Of a stretch of DNA of 64,000 nucleotides, positions 61,934-64,000 are shown one piece after another. Positions within the stretch are counted from its first letter, which is position 1. The number at the start of each line of letters is the position of its first letter. The notes beneath the pieces were generated by a model. It ran no database searches. It saw only the letters and a list, made by a program, of their open reading frames with translations, and had not been told where the DNA came from. The DNA is from Streptomyces sp. AA1529 (GTDB lineage Bacteria > Actinomycetota > Actinomycetes > Streptomycetales > Streptomycetaceae), in NCBI RefSeq assembly GCF_000280905.1, contig NZ_ALAP01000017.1:36319-100318 (forward strand). Direction: 5' to 3'. A program made the translations under genes and the position numbers.

Positions 61934-62391
61934 GGCTCTGCTCCAGGGGATCGGGGGACCGCTCGGCGGCGCAGCACGCCGGCGGAATCGGCGGAGGGTC
62001 CGGGCGTCCGGTCACAGGGGCACGGCGACGCCCTCGTGTCGGGGCGGCCGTCGGGCATCACCGCACCTCGGTCGAGGGCGGGAAGGGGGCCGGACCGGCG
62101 GGGTGGGGCCGGTTCCTTCCGGTGCGCGCGAGAGGCGCGGCAGGAGTGCGTCGGACGACGGGAAACGACGAACGAGAGACGGTGAACGACGAACGCGGAA
62201 CGGGGAGCACGGGACGCCGGGGTCGGCCGACGGGGGCTCGCGTTCCGACCGTAGGACGGGCCGCGCCACCGCACCATGGACAGATGTCACACCCCTGACG
62301 CTCCCGGTACGACAGATGCTCAAGAAGCGCGGCGCCGGTGGACCGGGTCGGCGAGTGCGGCACGGACCACCCGGCGCGGCCCGGTCCGACT
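61934..62391. other. Intergenic 458 bases, nothing recognised
   Basis: Between the Cys-rich small gene and the DadA-type oxidase gene. It holds the promoter for the small gene/channel unit by position. ACGAACG-type short repeats at about 62,160-62,200 are the only visible structure. Confidence 0.4.
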
Positions 62392-63690
62392 TCACCGGGA
62401 AGCGGCCGGGCTCCCGGCGGTCGCGGCGGAGCGTCCGGAGAGGAAGCGTCGCGGCGCGAAGGGACGCACCGCACCGGCGATCTCCGAGAGCTGCCGACCA
62501 CCTGCGACGTACGCCGAGACGACGTCCGCTGTCACCGGGGCCAGGGTCACCCCGAGCATGCAGTGCCCGCTCGCGACGAGCACGTTGTCCTTGCCCGGCA
62601 GCGGCCCGATGACCGGCAGCCCGTCGGGGGTCATCGGCCGCAGTCCCGTCCAGCCGCGCGGTGCCGAGCCGGGGGAGAAGCCGGGCAGGAACTCCTGCGC
62701 GGAGCGCACGATGCCGGCGAGGCGACGCCGGTCGACGGCGGTGTCGAAGCTGCCGAACTCCATCGTCCCGGCGAACCGGAGCCGGTCGGACAGCGGTGAG
62801 ACGGCGACCTTCGCCTCGCCGAGATAGACCGAGTGCCGCAGTGCCACCGTGCCGCCGGTGTCGTCGAACCCGTGTCCCTTCCCGGGCTGAACGGGCAGGG
62901 GGCAGCCTGCCAGCCGCGCGAGGCGACCGGTGTGCGCCCCTGCGGTCAGCACGAACAGATCGCCGCCGAGCTCCTCACCACCGGCGAGCACCGAGGCGAC
63001 CGCCCGGCCGCGGAGCCGGATGTCGGTGACCGGACTGTTCTGCAGGAAGCGCACCCCGAGTTCCCGGCAGCGGTCCCGCAACCCCCTGACCAGGTCGACC
63101 GGGTCCAGATGCCGCTCCTGGGGGCAGCGCAGGCCGGCCCGCACCTGCCTGCCGAGGGCCGGTTCGAGATCCCGCAGCTCGTCACCGGACAGCGGGACGG
63201 CCGGGTGCCCGATCCGCTCCATCGGCGCCGTGGCCGCCTGGTACCGGCGCATGGCCTCGAGCGTCTGGAAGGCCATGAGTTGGCCTGTGCGGTGGTACTC
63301 GAACCGCACGCCGTCGGCCGCGTACCGGTCGAACAGCGGGACGGCGCGCTCGCTCAAGGAGGCCAGGGCCGCCACCCCGTGCTGGAACGGTCCGGGGCGG
63401 CAGTACCGCAGCATGCTCGCCATGAAGCGGACATGCTCCGGGCGCGGCGTGGGCCGGATGTAGAGGGGGCTGTCCCTCCGGGTCATCCACCGCAACGCCT
63501 GCCCGACCATTCCCGGCGCGGGTACGGGCGCCGACAGGACCGGAACGATCCACCCGGCGTTGTGGACGGACGCTCCGCTCTCCCCGTCGGCGCCGTCCAC
63601 CACGGTGACCGCGAGGCCGTCCTGTGCGAGGCGGTAGGCGGTGGCGAGTCCGATGACACCCGCGCCGACGATCACTGCGTTGTCTGCCAT
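62392..63690 (-). CDS. FAD-dependent D-amino acid dehydrogenase family (DadA-like)
   Basis: 432 residues. The FAD motif VIVGAGVIGLATAYRLAQDGLAVTVVD opens the protein; GASVHNAGWIVP is the DadA-type second motif. PVQPGKGHGFD and WTGLRPMTPDGLPVIGPLPG near residue 365 are family blocks. It oxidises D-amino acids or related amines at the membrane face with quinone or another acceptor. It lies upstream on the minus strand of no linked gene, but the next gene (ornithine cyclodeaminase family) points the same way, suggesting an amino-acid catabolic pair. Confidence 0.88.
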   Translation of the reverse strand: MADNAVIVGAGVIGLATAYRLAQDGLAVTVVDGADGESGASVHNAGWIVPVLSAPVPAPGMVGQALRWMTRRDSPLYIRPTPRPEHVRFMASMLRYCRPGPFQHGVAALASLSERAVPLFDRYAADGVRFEYHRTGQLMAFQTLEAMRRYQAATAPMERIGHPAVPLSGDELRDLEPALGRQVRAGLRCPQERHLDPVDLVRGLRDRCRELGVRFLQNSPVTDIRLRGRAVASVLAGGEELGGDLFVLTAGAHTGRLARLAGCPLPVQPGKGHGFDDTGGTVALRHSVYLGEAKVAVSPLSDRLRFAGTMEFGSFDTAVDRRRLAGIVRSAQEFLPGFSPGSAPRGWTGLRPMTPDGLPVIGPLPGKDNVLVASGHCMLGVTLAPVTADVVSAYVAGGRQLSEIAGAVRPFAPRRFLSGRSAATAGSPAASR

Positions 63691-63747
63691 TGCTGTCCTT
63701 CCTGCCGATCGGGACGGTCCTGCGGGGGTGTGCTGCTTCGACTCACG

Positions 63748-63797
63748 GGCTCTGCGGCTCTGCGGCTCTGCGGCTCTGCGGCTCTGCGGCTCTGCGC
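63748..63797. repeat. Tandem GGCTCTGC repeat
   Basis: About six perfect tandem copies of the 8-base unit GGCTCTGC lie between the DadA-like and ornithine cyclodeaminase-like genes. The block is just upstream of the DadA-like start (63690), on its leader side. Confidence 0.85.
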
Positions 63798-63837
63798 CCA
63801 GGGTGGCCCGGTGGCCGGTGACCGGCCGACGGGCCCA

Positions 63838-64000
63838 TCAGCGGAGGAACTTGCCGGCCAGAAGCCGGGCGACGGCCCAGTCCTGCACGGCCACTCCGAC
63901 GCTCTTGAACACGGTCCGTCCGGTGGCCCCCACGAGAGGAGCCCCGGAGGCGGCCGGTGCGGAAGACGCCGTCAGCGCGGTGCCGAGCTCCGTGAGGGCG
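63838..64000 (-). CDS. Ornithine cyclodeaminase/mu-crystallin family protein, 3' end only
   Basis: The last 53 codons run to the window edge. ATGRTVFKSVGVAVQDWAVARLLAGKFLR is the C-terminal signature of the ornithine cyclodeaminase/mu-crystallin family (TVFKSVGxAxxD). The catalytic part lies outside the window. Members act on ornithine, proline or other imino/keto acids with NAD(P). It stops 147 bases upstream of the DadA-like start, in the same direction, so a joint amino-acid pathway is plausible but unproven. Confidence 0.75.
   Translation of the reverse strand, partial: ALTELGTALTASSAPAASGAPLVGATGRTVFKSVGVAVQDWAVARLLAGKFLR

Overview
The window reads as Streptomyces (or a close relative) chromosome. 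It is very GC-rich with strong third-position GC bias, uses many GTG starts and 4-bp ATGA/GTGA coupled gene junctions, and carries genus-typical gene families (MbtH, DUF5063, Spo0M, TerD, Asp23/DUF6286, DUF4913). The order dnaX - YbaB - recR - DUF5063 - (regulator) - ask - sigma factor is the conserved Streptomyces core block. No CRISPR array, transposase or intact integrase was seen.

Layout. 1-7.9 kb: truncated MerR remnant, Asp/Glu racemase, a late cobalamin-ring cluster (cobK, cbiD, cobM, cobL), an S9 peptidase and a SURF1 protein. 8-19.1 kb: a membrane protein and SigE-like sigma pair, ask (with an internal beta-subunit start), a Uma2 nuclease, a winged-helix regulator, DUF5063, recR, ybaB, dnaX and the SRP RNA. 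19.2-27 kb: tRNA-Ser(GGA) followed by an accessory island with three nuclease-fold proteins, a small membrane protein, a repeat-rich arginine/serine protein and a DUF4913 protein. 27.4-33.9 kb: acyltransferase, two TerD proteins and Spo0M sharing a 14-bp dyad in front of both units, an unknown protein and a DUF2975/XRE pair with a double palindrome. 34-37.9 kb: an arsenic-resistance cluster (arsO, arsR, acr3, arsR, arsC) arranged as two divergent units. 38-50.8 kb: a compact biosynthetic unit transcribed leftward (NRPS, MbtH, DrrA, DrrB). 51-57.6 kb: a small secreted cysteine peptide, then a divergent ECF-sigma/zinc-anti-sigma/Asp23 system and a YihY/BrkB protein. 57.7-64 kb: secreted DUF4232 protein, PH-like membrane protein, degenerate K+-channel-like NAD-binding protein preceded by a Cys-rich small protein, a DadA-type oxidase and the 3' end of an ornithine cyclodeaminase-family gene.

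The most distinctive biology is (i) the orphan three-module NRPS with an EntF-type first condensation domain, three near-identical and unusual adenylation pockets, and its own MbtH and exporter; (ii) the neighbouring secreted peptide carrying two copies of an NLCLLS-x-C motif; (iii) a zinc-binding anti-sigma motif fused to an Asp23-like domain, coupled to a sigma factor and facing a second Asp23 operon through outward-pointing identical promoter motifs; and (iv) a cluster of nuclease-fold genes beside tRNA-Ser. All functions are read from sequence by eye; no database search was run.
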